The notes beneath the pieces are model-generated. The model saw only the letters and a list, made by a program, of their open reading frames with translations. It made no database searches and had not been told where the DNA came from. A DNA stretch of 44,852 bases from JADKBO01 sp037968395 (GTDB lineage Bacteria > Bacteroidota > Bacteroidia > Chitinophagales > Saprospiraceae): the NCBI GenBank assembly GCA_037968395.1, contig JBBKVK010000278.1, positions 1-44,852 on the forward strand, written 5' to 3'. Position numbers and translations under genes: made by a program. Numbering within the stretch: the first letter of the stretch is position 1; each line of letters begins with the position of its first letter. Shown piece by piece: positions 15,720-23,722 of this stretch.

Positions 15720-18227
15720 ATGACTAAATATTTATTTTCGCTGTTATTCCTTATTTTAGGAACCATATCATCTACAGCACAATGCGAAATTAGAGACTTA
15801 ACTGTACAAAGGACTGCTTGTGATGCTGATGAAAATTTTGATGTAACAATTAATTTCATTCATGAAGGAACAGGTGACTTAGGATTTAGAATCCAAGGAA
15901 ATGGTGTTAATTATGGTGAATTTGCATATGCATCATTACCAGTTACTATTGAAAACCTGAGTGGTAATTGTGAGACCATCTATGAATTTGTAATAAGAGA
16001 TATTGCACATCCTACTTGCTCAAAGAGTTATGTTTTAGGAGAGGTCTGTTGCAGTCTTAATTGTGAAATGGAGATTGTCAATCTAGATTTAGGGCCATGT
16101 GTAAATGGTGGGTATAATGCTAAATTTCACGTGAATTATTCTGAAGTATCAGGAGATGCAGTAAAAGTGTATGCAAATGGATTATTCATCGACACATATT
16201 CATTAAATCATCTTCCAATTACTCTAGAAGATATAACCTCTGTTAGTGATATAGACAATACTATTGTAGTATGTGATGATTTGAATCCAACGTGTTGTGA
16301 TACTATCTATTTTACAAGTCCATGCGTTTGTGATATTAAAGATATCAGATCTAGAATTGTAGAATGTAATCCAATCGATTCTACGTTTTATGTAAGGTTT
16401 GATTTCGAAACGAATATGGTATCAGATAGTTTCCAGATTGGAGGCAATGGTATTTTCTTTGGTACCAAGGCTTACAAAGATCTACCTGCTTTTATTGGAC
16501 CCATTCCATTTACAACTGATACTACATACTATCTTATTGTTGATAAGAAAAACAGTTTTTGTTTTGATGAGATGGTAATTGCTCCAGTAAATGAGTGTGA
16601 TACTGAGTGCAGATTTGAAAATGTTGGATTAACTATTTCTGATTGTGGTCCTGACGATGGGTTTTATGCATACATAACCTTTGACAGTAATAATCCAGGA
16701 CTAAATGGTTTTAAGATTAGAGGAAATGGTGTTGTCTATGGAGAGCATTATGCATATGGCAAAGAGTCTTATAAGGTCGGACCACTATTGGGAGATTGTC
16801 ATACATTGTATGAATTTATTTTGATCGATAATGACATCAACGATTGTCAGGGTGAAGTATTTTTAGAAGAGCCTATTTGCTGTTTGTCTTGTTCAATTAG
16901 AGACTTGACAGCTGTTGGAGTATGCATTGATGATTCTGTTAAAAGGATTGACATTGACTTTATCTATGAATATTCGATGGATTCCATGTTTATTGTCAAA
17001 ATCAATGCTGACACTTATGGTCCTTACCACCATGATGAATTGCCGTTGAGTATTGATGTTGCACTTTCTGGGAGCGATGAGATTAGAGTAGAAGTAGCTG
17101 ACCAATCAACGCCTGATTGTAAGAAAGTCAAAGAATTTGTAGCAGGTTGTGGCGAAGTACCTTGCGGCGAGTTTACTCACATAATCACCGAGTTTAGCGA
17201 TTGCTTAGAAAATAATACATATTTTTTAGATATTTCTTTCTCTTATGAAGGAGTTCATGGTGATAGTTTCTTTATTAAAATTTATGATATAATACATGGA
17301 CCTTTTGCTTATGGAAAGGACTTTTATAGACTCGGACCATTCGAGAGTAATTGTAAGAAAACATTTTTTACCTTAATAGACGCAGATCGACCTGATTGCA
17401 AGAAAGTCCATGAAATAGATGAAATCAAGTGTTGTAACGATTGCGAAATAGGGGATGTTAAGATAAATGTGCAATGTTTTGAAGGAACAATGGTAGGTTT
17501 TACAATAAAAGTTGGAAACAATGGACAGCAATTTTCAAAATACAGTTTCAAACTTAAAAATGTGACCTATGGCCCATTTTCATACAATGATTTTCAAACC
17601 GTTACGATCTCTCTACCAGATGGAGTGTATGGCTTAAATATTTTTGACGTCGAATTTGACGATTGTGTGAAAGAAGTACATATGGAAGTAAATTGTGATG
17701 AAGATTGCAACCTAGATGATTTAACAGTAGAAACAATTAACTGTACTGAGGAGACTTTCCAGTTTTTGATAACTTTAAATCACAATAGGAATCCTAATGA
17801 CTTATTCAAGTTGTTCATCAATCAAGAGTTAAAAGGAACATCTTCTTATTCTTTCTTGCCATTTACTACTCCTAAACTTAATCGAAATGATGGTGGACCT
17901 TGGCATATTTTGATAAAAGATGGAGCTAAAGAAGGTTGTGCTATAGATATTAATATAGAAGAAGAAGTTTGTGAATCGGGGATAGAAGATATCAAAAATT
18001 CACTGAAGGTCATTTCTAATCCTGAAGGAATTTTGTTGAGATCATCAAGTGACCTTGGGCCCATTAATGTAAAGCTATTTGATGTCTTGGGAAGGTTAGA
18101 TCAAACACAAAACTGGGATTCTGCAAATGAATTACAATTGTATATATATAATTCAGAGAGTAAATTTAATATTTTAGTATTAGAGCAAAATGGAAAAATT
18201 TATTCTACTAAAATTATCCGTATCTAA
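15720..18227 (+). CDS. large secreted protein of eight Cys-rich repeats with T9SS-like tail
   Basis: An 835-residue secreted protein. A signal peptide (about 1-21) is followed by eight tandem units of roughly 88-94 residues, each opening with Cys plus a short acidic strand (CEIRDL, CEMEIV, CDIKDI, CRFENV, CSIRDL, CGEFTH, CEIGDV, CNLDDL) and a second Cys some 8-13 residues later. The best-conserved core is FxIxGNGxxYGxFxYxxLP, then a GP or xxL segment, YEFxIxD, and a Cys before the next unit. The even spacing of strands suggests an immunoglobulin- or fibronectin-like beta-sandwich fold with disulfides. The last 75 residues (IEDIKNSLKVISNPEGILL to STKIIRI) look like a T9SS sorting domain. It is probably a surface filament or adhesin; function is not known. 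The gap of 90 bases after pyrB argues against a functional link. Confidence 0.75.
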   Translation: MTKYLFSLLFLILGTISSTAQCEIRDLTVQRTACDADENFDVTINFIHEGTGDLGFRIQGNGVNYGEFAYASLPVTIENLSGNCETIYEFVIRDIAHPTCSKSYVLGEVCCSLNCEMEIVNLDLGPCVNGGYNAKFHVNYSEVSGDAVKVYANGLFIDTYSLNHLPITLEDITSVSDIDNTIVVCDDLNPTCCDTIYFTSPCVCDIKDIRSRIVECNPIDSTFYVRFDFETNMVSDSFQIGGNGIFFGTKAYKDLPAFIGPIPFTTDTTYYLIVDKKNSFCFDEMVIAPVNECDTECRFENVGLTISDCGPDDGFYAYITFDSNNPGLNGFKIRGNGVVYGEHYAYGKESYKVGPLLGDCHTLYEFILIDNDINDCQGEVFLEEPICCLSCSIRDLTAVGVCIDDSVKRIDIDFIYEYSMDSMFIVKINADTYGPYHHDELPLSIDVALSGSDEIRVEVADQSTPDCKKVKEFVAGCGEVPCGEFTHIITEFSDCLENNTYFLDISFSYEGVHGDSFFIKIYDIIHGPFAYGKDFYRLGPFESNCKKTFFTLIDADRPDCKKVHEIDEIKCCNDCEIGDVKINVQCFEGTMVGFTIKVGNNGQQFSKYSFKLKNVTYGPFSYNDFQTVTISLPDGVYGLNIFDVEFDDCVKEVHMEVNCDEDCNLDDLTVETINCTEETFQFLITLNHNRNPNDLFKLFINQELKGTSSYSFLPFTTPKLNRNDGGPWHILIKDGAKEGCAIDINIEEEVCESGIEDIKNSLKVISNPEGILLRSSSDLGPINVKLFDVLGRLDQTQNWDSANELQLYIYNSESKFNILVLEQNGKIYSTKIIRI

Positions 18228-18260
18228 GGATTGTTTTAAGATTATAAATTGATGTAAAGT

Positions 18261-18288
18261 ATAATTTTATTACGCAAAGTAAAATTAT
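18261..18288. repeat. AT-rich perfect inverted repeat
   Basis: ATAATTTTA (18261-18269) and TAAAATTAT (18280-18288) flank a 10-base loop. It falls after the repeat protein and 13 bases before the promoter of the protease gene. No T tract follows, so terminator function is doubtful; an operator for the downstream gene is equally possible. Confidence 0.3.
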
Positions 18289-18300
18289 TGTAAAACATCA

Positions 18301-18331
18301 TTGCTTCAATGTGAATTTAATGTTAACTTTG
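18301..18331 (+). promoter_or_regulatory. primary-sigma promoter of the retropepsin-like gene
   Basis: TTG (18301-18303), 20 bases, TAACTTTG (18324-18331) fits the Bacteroidota consensus. It overlaps the GTG (18311) and ATG (18320) start candidates of the downstream frame. Those codons would be outside the transcript, so translation should begin further downstream. Confidence 0.6.
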
Positions 18332-18358
18332 GGTGAATCTAAAGTTAACATTAAATAT

Positions 18359-19201
18359 TTGAAGTCTGTCTTAACTATAATTTTAACGGTATCTTACTTT
18401 GCAATCCCCTATAAAGGGATCAGCAATGCTAATATTCCATTCCAGTTAGTGAATGGGTTGATGATCGTAGATGCAGAGTTAAATGGTCATCAAGGTAGTT
18501 TCATTTTTGACACTGGAGCCAGTGATTTATTAGTAGACAACTCGATTGGTTTGCCTATAAATAGTCAGGTAGAATTTGCAACGATAAGTGGACTGACGAA
18601 TTCTGGATTAGTCTCTATTGGGAATTTAAAAGTTGGCAGTATCCTAGAAATTAGTAATTATAAGGCATTTACCATCGATCTTCAAAACTTAAAAGATTAT
18701 ACTTCTTTAAATATCTTAGGCATTATTGGAGGACAGATGTTTAATGGTATCGTAAAAGTTGACTTTATGAAAAAGGAAATTTCTATTGTTACAGAACAAA
18801 GTATAATTCATTATAATTTACAGTCAAGCCCCATAGTTATAAAAGAGGGTGTCCCCATTATAGCACTCAGAATAGAAGGTAAAAGTTGCAATTTTATATT
18901 AGATTCAGGTGCAAGTGCTCATATTATTGACAACACTTCAATAGCCGATTTTGATAATAATCAAATACTCCAATCTAATAAGAAACTAATAACAGCTGAG
19001 GGAATATCTGAGCAAATAAAAGTTGTTTGCGCTAATATGACTTTTTTAGGAAAAGATTCTAATGAAAGGTTCATTATACAAGACCTCAAGATCATTGCAG
19101 AAGAGCTTAATATGGCAATTGGCGGGATATTGAGTCTGACTTCGTTAAAGTTAGATCATCTATATATGGATTTTACCAATAAAAGAATCTATTACCAATA
19201 G
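18359..19201 (+). CDS. exported retropepsin-like aspartyl protease with two active-site motifs
   Basis: About 280 residues if started at the TTG at 18359, which gives a classic signal peptide (KSVLTIILTVSYFAIP). The upstream GTG and ATG lie within the promoter. Two retropepsin-like halves are visible: the first has FIFDTGASDLLVD and a later LNILGIIGGQMF flap-side segment, the second FILDSGASAHIID and MAIGGILSL. Each has the Asp-Thr/Ser-Gly-Ala motif. Retroviral-type aspartic proteases work as dimers, so one chain with two motifs could fold as a pseudo-dimer like pepsin; alternatively each half pairs with another chain. The substrate is unknown. The protein is exported and may stay anchored by an uncleaved signal. 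It is transcribed alone. Confidence 0.8.
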   Translation: MKSVLTIILTVSYFAIPYKGISNANIPFQLVNGLMIVDAELNGHQGSFIFDTGASDLLVDNSIGLPINSQVEFATISGLTNSGLVSIGNLKVGSILEISNYKAFTIDLQNLKDYTSLNILGIIGGQMFNGIVKVDFMKKEISIVTEQSIIHYNLQSSPIVIKEGVPIIALRIEGKSCNFILDSGASAHIIDNTSIADFDNNQILQSNKKLITAEGISEQIKVVCANMTFLGKDSNERFIIQDLKIIAEELNMAIGGILSLTSLKLDHLYMDFTNKRIYYQ

Positions 19202-19226
19202 TCTTTTTATTTCAACCTTTCCTTTC

Positions 19227-19234
19227 TACCTTTG
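19227..19234 (+). promoter_or_regulatory. -10 box before mqnE
   Basis: TACCTTTG matches TAnnTTTG and lies 72 bases before the mqnE ATG. No good TTG is seen 19-20 bases upstream, so confidence is limited. Confidence 0.35.
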
Positions 19235-19305
19235 TTTAAATTAAAGAAGTATTATCACTTTTAAGATCCTTTACTTCGGTATTCGTCTGATTATAACAGC
19301 AATTA

Positions 19306-20496
19306 ATGAAAAACCTCAACATAATACTACAAGACAATCAATTAGAAGACCAATTAAGGTCAATCGCTCAAAAAGTATTTGACAATACAAGGATAAGTTT
19401 TGATGAAGGAGTATACTTATTTGACAAAGCACCAATATCATATTTAGCGATTTTAGCTAACCATGTTAAGGAGCAAAAGCATGGTGATAATGTATATTTC
19501 AATAGAAATTTCCACATGGAGCCGACCAATGTTTGTTTATATACGTGTACGTTTTGCAGTTACTCAAGATTGATTAAAAAACGTGAAGAAGGTTGGGAGT
19601 ACTCCATTGATGATATGATGGAAATCGTTAAGTCATATGATGGCAAGCCAGTTACCGAAGTACACATTGTAGGAGGAGTATTGCCACAATATGATATACA
19701 GTTTTATGCAGATTTATTTAAGTCCATTAAAGACCACAGACCAGAGTTACACATCAAAGCTTTAACGCCTGTAGAGTATCATTATATTTTTAAAAAAGGT
19801 AAAGTGTCTTATGAAGAAGGTATGAAGATTATGGCAGATGCAGGTCTCGATTCTATGCCAGGAGGAGGTGCGGAGATTTTTCACGAAGAGATTAGAGACC
19901 AAATTGCTGGAGGCAAATGCTCAGGAGAAGAATGGCTATCAATTCATAGGATTTGGCACAAAATGGGGTACAGGAGTAATGCAACCATGCTATACGGACA
20001 CATCGAAAAATTTCACCACCGAGTAGACCACTTAGAAAAATTAAGAGCATTACAGGATGAAACTGCCGGGTTTCAAACATTCATACCACTTAAGTTTAGA
20101 AACAAAGGTAATCAGTTATCGCATATACCAGAATCAACTGTAATTGAGGATTTAAGAACCTACGCTATATCTAGGATATATTTAGACAACTTCGACCATA
20201 TCAAGGCCTACTGGCCTATGATTAGTAGGGAAGTAGCTCAAATGTCATTAGCCTATGGGGTTGATGACATGGATGGTACTATTGACGACACCACCAAGAT
20301 ATATTCTATGGCTGGTTCTGAGGAACAAAACCCTTCATTGTCTACTGAAGACCTAGTCAAAATGATTCGCCTTGTAGGTAGAAAACCTGTTGAAAGAGAC
20401 ACACTTTATAATGTAGTCACCGATTATTCAGAAGTAGTTTTTGACTCTGATAACGAGTTTAAAGGTTATCTGTCATTGCCTGTGACTAGTAATTAG
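19306..20496 (+). CDS. mqnE: aminofutalosine synthase (radical SAM, menaquinone synthesis)
   Basis: A 396-residue radical SAM enzyme. The 4Fe-4S binding motif is Cys77, Cys81 and Cys84 (CLYTCTFC), followed by EVHIVGGVLP and ALTPVEYHY. The GLDSMPGGGAEIF segment and the later GHIEKFHHRVDHLEKLRALQ are characteristic of MqnE rather than of MqnC or ThiH. MqnE joins 3-[(1-carboxyvinyl)oxy]benzoate to a SAM-derived adenosyl radical to give aminofutalosine, an early step of the futalosine route. Other mqn genes are not in the window, so the pathway is dispersed. MqnC is the main alternative, but the overall length and C-terminus favour MqnE. Confidence 0.9.
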   Translation: MKNLNIILQDNQLEDQLRSIAQKVFDNTRISFDEGVYLFDKAPISYLAILANHVKEQKHGDNVYFNRNFHMEPTNVCLYTCTFCSYSRLIKKREEGWEYSIDDMMEIVKSYDGKPVTEVHIVGGVLPQYDIQFYADLFKSIKDHRPELHIKALTPVEYHYIFKKGKVSYEEGMKIMADAGLDSMPGGGAEIFHEEIRDQIAGGKCSGEEWLSIHRIWHKMGYRSNATMLYGHIEKFHHRVDHLEKLRALQDETAGFQTFIPLKFRNKGNQLSHIPESTVIEDLRTYAISRIYLDNFDHIKAYWPMISREVAQMSLAYGVDDMDGTIDDTTKIYSMAGSEEQNPSLSTEDLVKMIRLVGRKPVERDTLYNVVTDYSEVVFDSDNEFKGYLSLPVTSN

Positions 20497-20608
20497 AGCG
20501 AGCAAGGACAGGGTATTATTCGCCTTTTGCACCTATCTGGACAAAAGAAATGGTAAGCAGACAAAAGTAAGAGATAATTCAGGCTTAAAAGTGTTTCGTT
20601 CTAGCTAA

Positions 20609-21097
20609 TTAATCCAAGTTGTTTATCACCTTAGCTTTATTGTAGCTTTTGATGGATGTATAAAGTTCTTGAGGCAATTGAGTACCTACCATGACGTCTT
20701 TACCACTTTTAAGGTGTAGGAGCATTCCTATATTTCCTCGGGTATTAAAAGCTCTTCCTTTTCGGTATCCCATTCTAACTCCCCAACCACCGTAGTCTTT
20801 TATCGGTCGATATTTGGTAATTTCTATAGATTTTATTTCCTCCCAAAGCAAGGTCGTTTCTTTGCGTTGATAAGGCCAAAATTTGTGTGAAATTCCTTGC
20901 TTAGTTACCTTTGTATCCAGATGGCTAAATTCAAAAATGAATAATATTGCTAAGGCTGTCAGTACAGTAATTATAACATAAGTATAATTTGCAGCACCTA
21001 AGGAAGACACATAGAAATAATTAGCCATTACAACTAAAGATAAGATTACATATCCCCAAAGACTGTTAAATTTTTGCTTTTCGCTAAAAGAGGCCAT
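20609..21097 (-). CDS. two-helix membrane protein of unknown function
   Basis: A 162-residue protein with two membrane helices (about 14-30 and 40-57), then a C-terminal domain of roughly 100 residues. That domain has strands such as KVTKQGISHKFWP, LLWEEIKSIEITKYRP and GMLLHLKSGKDVMVGTQ, with YGGWGVRMGYRKGRAF in between, reminiscent of small PH-like domains on bacterial membrane proteins. It starts within the stop codon of the M28 peptidase gene (one-base overlap, TAATG), so the two are translationally coupled. Function is not known; coupling suggests work at the membrane with the peptidase. Confidence 0.65.
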   Translation of the reverse strand: MASFSEKQKFNSLWGYVILSLVVMANYFYVSSLGAANYTYVIITVLTALAILFIFEFSHLDTKVTKQGISHKFWPYQRKETTLLWEEIKSIEITKYRPIKDYGGWGVRMGYRKGRAFNTRGNIGMLLHLKSGKDVMVGTQLPQELYTSIKSYNKAKVINNLD

Positions 21098-22344
21098 TAA
21101 AAAGTTACTCTTTTTACTAGCTCTTTGTCATCTCTTTTTATAACGACATCGATTGTGTCTCCTTTATGATATTTGCTTAATGCCTGCATATAAGATTTCA
21201 TATCATACACTTCAATTTCACCCATTTTTATCACTATGTCTCCAGAAATCATATCATACTTGAAAGCTGTTTTGCCTTCTCTCACACCATCTATTCTCAT
21301 GCCTTTACCATCAAACAAATAATCTGGCATGACTCCCAGTGTCACATTAAAATCTGGTGTTTCTTCTGTATCGTCTTTTGTTTTTGTGAAAGGTATAGTA
21401 TCGTATTTTTGAGTTCTAACTATAATTTTATACAGATATTGAGATATATCTCTAAGACCTCTAAAATTAATGAGGTGGATATCATCACTTGGCTTGTGGT
21501 AATCAGCATGCTGCCCAGTAAAGAAGAATAATACAGGAATATCCTGTAAGTAAAAGGAAGTGTGATCTGATGGTCCAATACCTGAGGGTGTTTTCTTTAG
21601 TTTTAAATCTCCACTTTCTTTATCCAATACTTTATCCCAAATTGGAGATGTACCTACTCCGCCGACAGCCAAAGCTCTATCTTTGTTAAGTCTTCCTACC
21701 ATGTCCATATTAAACATATAGGCCACAGCTTTCATATCAATAGTTGGATTGTGTACATAGTAATTACTACCCCAAAGTCCTTTTTCTTCCCCTGAGAATG
21801 CAAGGAACAAGTAATTGAATTTAGCCGTTTTCGTATTATTTTTTAACAGCTCAGCAAGATATAACATTGCTGATACTCCGCTGGCATTATCGTCCGCACC
21901 GTTGTGTATTTCTGCTGGACCCACGTATAGGGACCCTTCTCCACCATAGCCTAAATGATCGTAATGGGCGCCTAATACAATCGTATAAGTAGCTCCATTG
22001 TCAATATATCCAGCAACATTGTTACCAGAGATAGAGGGGTCATCTTCTGAAGGTGCCTCTGCATGAGGGTTCATTTTAATCTTTCTAGTATAGTTTTGGA
22101 GATAAGTATTGTTGTCACCTTTTGGTAGTAACCCGATTTCTTTATATCGCTTCACAATGTATTTAGCTGCCATTTCTTCACCTACAGTTCCAGTTTCTCT
22201 ACCTTCAAGTAAATCCGCGGCCAAATATGACAAGTCTGCTGTAATTTGTCCCATTGGGTCTTCTCCAGGGATGTTGATCGTTGTCTTACACGATATGAAT
22301 AATATTCCTAAAACAAATAAATATAATGTTGTTCTTAATTTCAC
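21097..22344 (-). CDS. M28 family zinc peptidase lipoprotein with PDZ-like tail
   Basis: A 415-residue lipoprotein (lipobox FISC, Cys19). The catalytic domain is M28: GAHYDHLGYGG supplies the first zinc His and its Asp, IHNGADDNASGVSAML the bridging Asp, AFSGEEKGLWGS the catalytic Glu and a Glu ligand, FNMDMVGRL the second-zinc Asp, and HADYHKPSDD the last His. These di-zinc enzymes remove N-terminal residues from peptides. The C-terminal 85 residues (GVMPDYLFDGKGMRIDGV to the end, with GDIVIKMGEIEVYDM) resemble a PDZ domain, a common add-on in Bacteroidota M28 enzymes. The location is periplasmic or outer membrane. It is coupled to the downstream two-helix protein. Confidence 0.9.
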   Translation of the reverse strand: MKLRTTLYLFVLGILFISCKTTINIPGEDPMGQITADLSYLAADLLEGRETGTVGEEMAAKYIVKRYKEIGLLPKGDNNTYLQNYTRKIKMNPHAEAPSEDDPSISGNNVAGYIDNGATYTIVLGAHYDHLGYGGEGSLYVGPAEIHNGADDNASGVSAMLYLAELLKNNTKTAKFNYLFLAFSGEEKGLWGSNYYVHNPTIDMKAVAYMFNMDMVGRLNKDRALAVGGVGTSPIWDKVLDKESGDLKLKKTPSGIGPSDHTSFYLQDIPVLFFFTGQHADYHKPSDDIHLINFRGLRDISQYLYKIIVRTQKYDTIPFTKTKDDTEETPDFNVTLGVMPDYLFDGKGMRIDGVREGKTAFKYDMISGDIVIKMGEIEVYDMKSYMQALSKYHKGDTIDVVIKRDDKELVKRVTF

Positions 22345-22435
22345 TCTATTCTTTTTTATTTAACAATAAAATTTGACTTTAAAGTTCGAATCCTACTCTA
22401 AGTATCTTGATATTTAACTATAAAAATGTTTCAAT

Positions 22436-22472
22436 AAAAATCCCATCTATTTTAGAAATAAATGGGATTTTT
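22436..22472. terminator. bidirectional hairpin terminator
   Basis: AAAAATCCCAT (22436-22446) and ATGGGATTTTT (22462-22472) are perfect arms, with T tracts on both strands. It lies 28 bases beyond the stop of the minus-strand M23 gene and should end its transcript before the M28 gene. Confidence 0.8.
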
Positions 22473-22499
22473 CAAAAGCATTAAAATTTTATTTATTTA

Positions 22500-23483
22500 T
22501 CAATCCCAAGATTGATTTTCAACTTTTGCTTTTTGTACAATTTCCATATACTCCTCAGGCGTCAGTCCGTCAAGAACATAATCAACTGGATTGACGGCCT
22601 TGCCATTGATCCACACTTCATAGTGTAAATGTGGTGCTGTCGATGTACCAGTGGACCCAACAGTTCCAATTTGTTGACCTTTCTTAACTACTTCACCAAC
22701 TTTTACAGTTATGGTTTGCATATGCCCATATAATGACTTAAAGCCAAATCCATGGTCGATTAAAACTTTATTTCCATATCCTTTGGATCCTTTTTTTACT
22801 TCTACAACTGTACCATGGCCTGTAGCTTGGATCGCAGTACCTCTTGGTGCTGTAAAATCAATGCCTTGGTGAAGTTTTTTAACTTTATGTACAGGGTGTA
22901 ACCTAATACCATATCCTGATAAGTGTTTAATGTCTTTTTTTAATTTGTCTTCCCTTACTGGCTTGATTGAAGGTATAGATGTCAACCTTTCTTCTCTTTT
23001 GATGGCTTGTTCATATAGGGTATCTAAAGACTTTTGTTGAAGCTCAAATTTTGTTTTTAATTTATCAATTTTAGAAAGTGATTCTTTGATCTTTACACCT
23101 GTAACACCCACACCATCCAAATAGCTGTATGATTCTGCTCCTCCAATACCTGCTGCCCATATGCCTGAGTCAATTGGAGCCATATTAAATATCATCCTAT
23201 GCACATCATTGTCTTTCTGATGGATTTTATTTAATTGCTTTGATAAGGTTGACACATCTTTATTCATAGTCTGAAGATGATAAGTCAATTGGTCGATCTC
23301 CATAGCTTGGGCTTGTTCTTTTGGGGTAGGTAAAAATTTACTACCTAAGTGTAACAAACCCACTGCCACCAATACTACCAAGCTAAAGTTAAGTACTAAC
23401 TTAGAAAGTTTTTGCTTAGAAGTTGATTTATGTTTTTCAAATTGAAGGGTTTTTTCGTTATAAACAAATTTCTGCTTTCCCAT
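22500..23483 (-). CDS. M23 family peptidoglycan endopeptidase
   Basis: A 327-residue membrane-anchored peptidase. A short cytoplasmic start (VYNEKTLQFEKH) is followed by a membrane helix at about 27-45, a coiled coil from about 60 to 185, and the LytM domain. Zinc ligands His205 and Asp209 (HQGIDF) and the catalytic pair His285 and His287 (HLHYEV) are present, as are YGIRLHP and SLYGHM. These enzymes cut peptide cross-links in peptidoglycan or activate amidases during cell division; all catalytic residues are intact, so a direct hydrolase is likely. The architecture matches the standard Bacteroidota M23 protein that often sits next to alaS, as here, where the two genes are divergent. Confidence 0.9.
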   Translation of the reverse strand: MGKQKFVYNEKTLQFEKHKSTSKQKLSKLVLNFSLVVLVAVGLLHLGSKFLPTPKEQAQAMEIDQLTYHLQTMNKDVSTLSKQLNKIHQKDNDVHRMIFNMAPIDSGIWAAGIGGAESYSYLDGVGVTGVKIKESLSKIDKLKTKFELQQKSLDTLYEQAIKREERLTSIPSIKPVREDKLKKDIKHLSGYGIRLHPVHKVKKLHQGIDFTAPRGTAIQATGHGTVVEVKKGSKGYGNKVLIDHGFGFKSLYGHMQTITVKVGEVVKKGQQIGTVGSTGTSTAPHLHYEVWINGKAVNPVDYVLDGLTPEEYMEIVQKAKVENQSWD

Positions 23484-23539
23484 GAAAATAGTTAAACTAC
23501 ATTAAAAAAATGACTACTTTTGCACACTTTATAAAGGAA

Positions 23540-23547
23540 CAAAGTTA
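23540..23547 (-). promoter_or_regulatory. -10 box of the M23 gene
   Basis: On the minus strand this reads TAACTTTG, matching TAnnTTTG, about 50 bases before the start codon. A second box, TACTTTTG, lies on the plus strand at 23515-23522 pointing toward alaS, so the divergent promoters may overlap. Neither has a well-spaced TTG. Confidence 0.4.
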
Positions 23548-23722
23548 CCTCATAGGGGGGAGTGACGACGACAAAATTAACATTGATTTTTATTTATCAC
23601 AACTTTTAGCAGTATTTCTTTATATTTTTTATATATAAACTATCCTAATTGATAATTTTACCTCTTAGAGAGGTTTATATATGTTATTATTTGTTATAAA
23701 AGATTTTTAAAAATTATTACCA

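Noticed and set aside
22381..22400. GTTCGAATCC resembling a tRNA T-loop
   Set aside because: The flanking bases do not form a T stem, and no acceptor, D or anticodon arm can be built on either strand.
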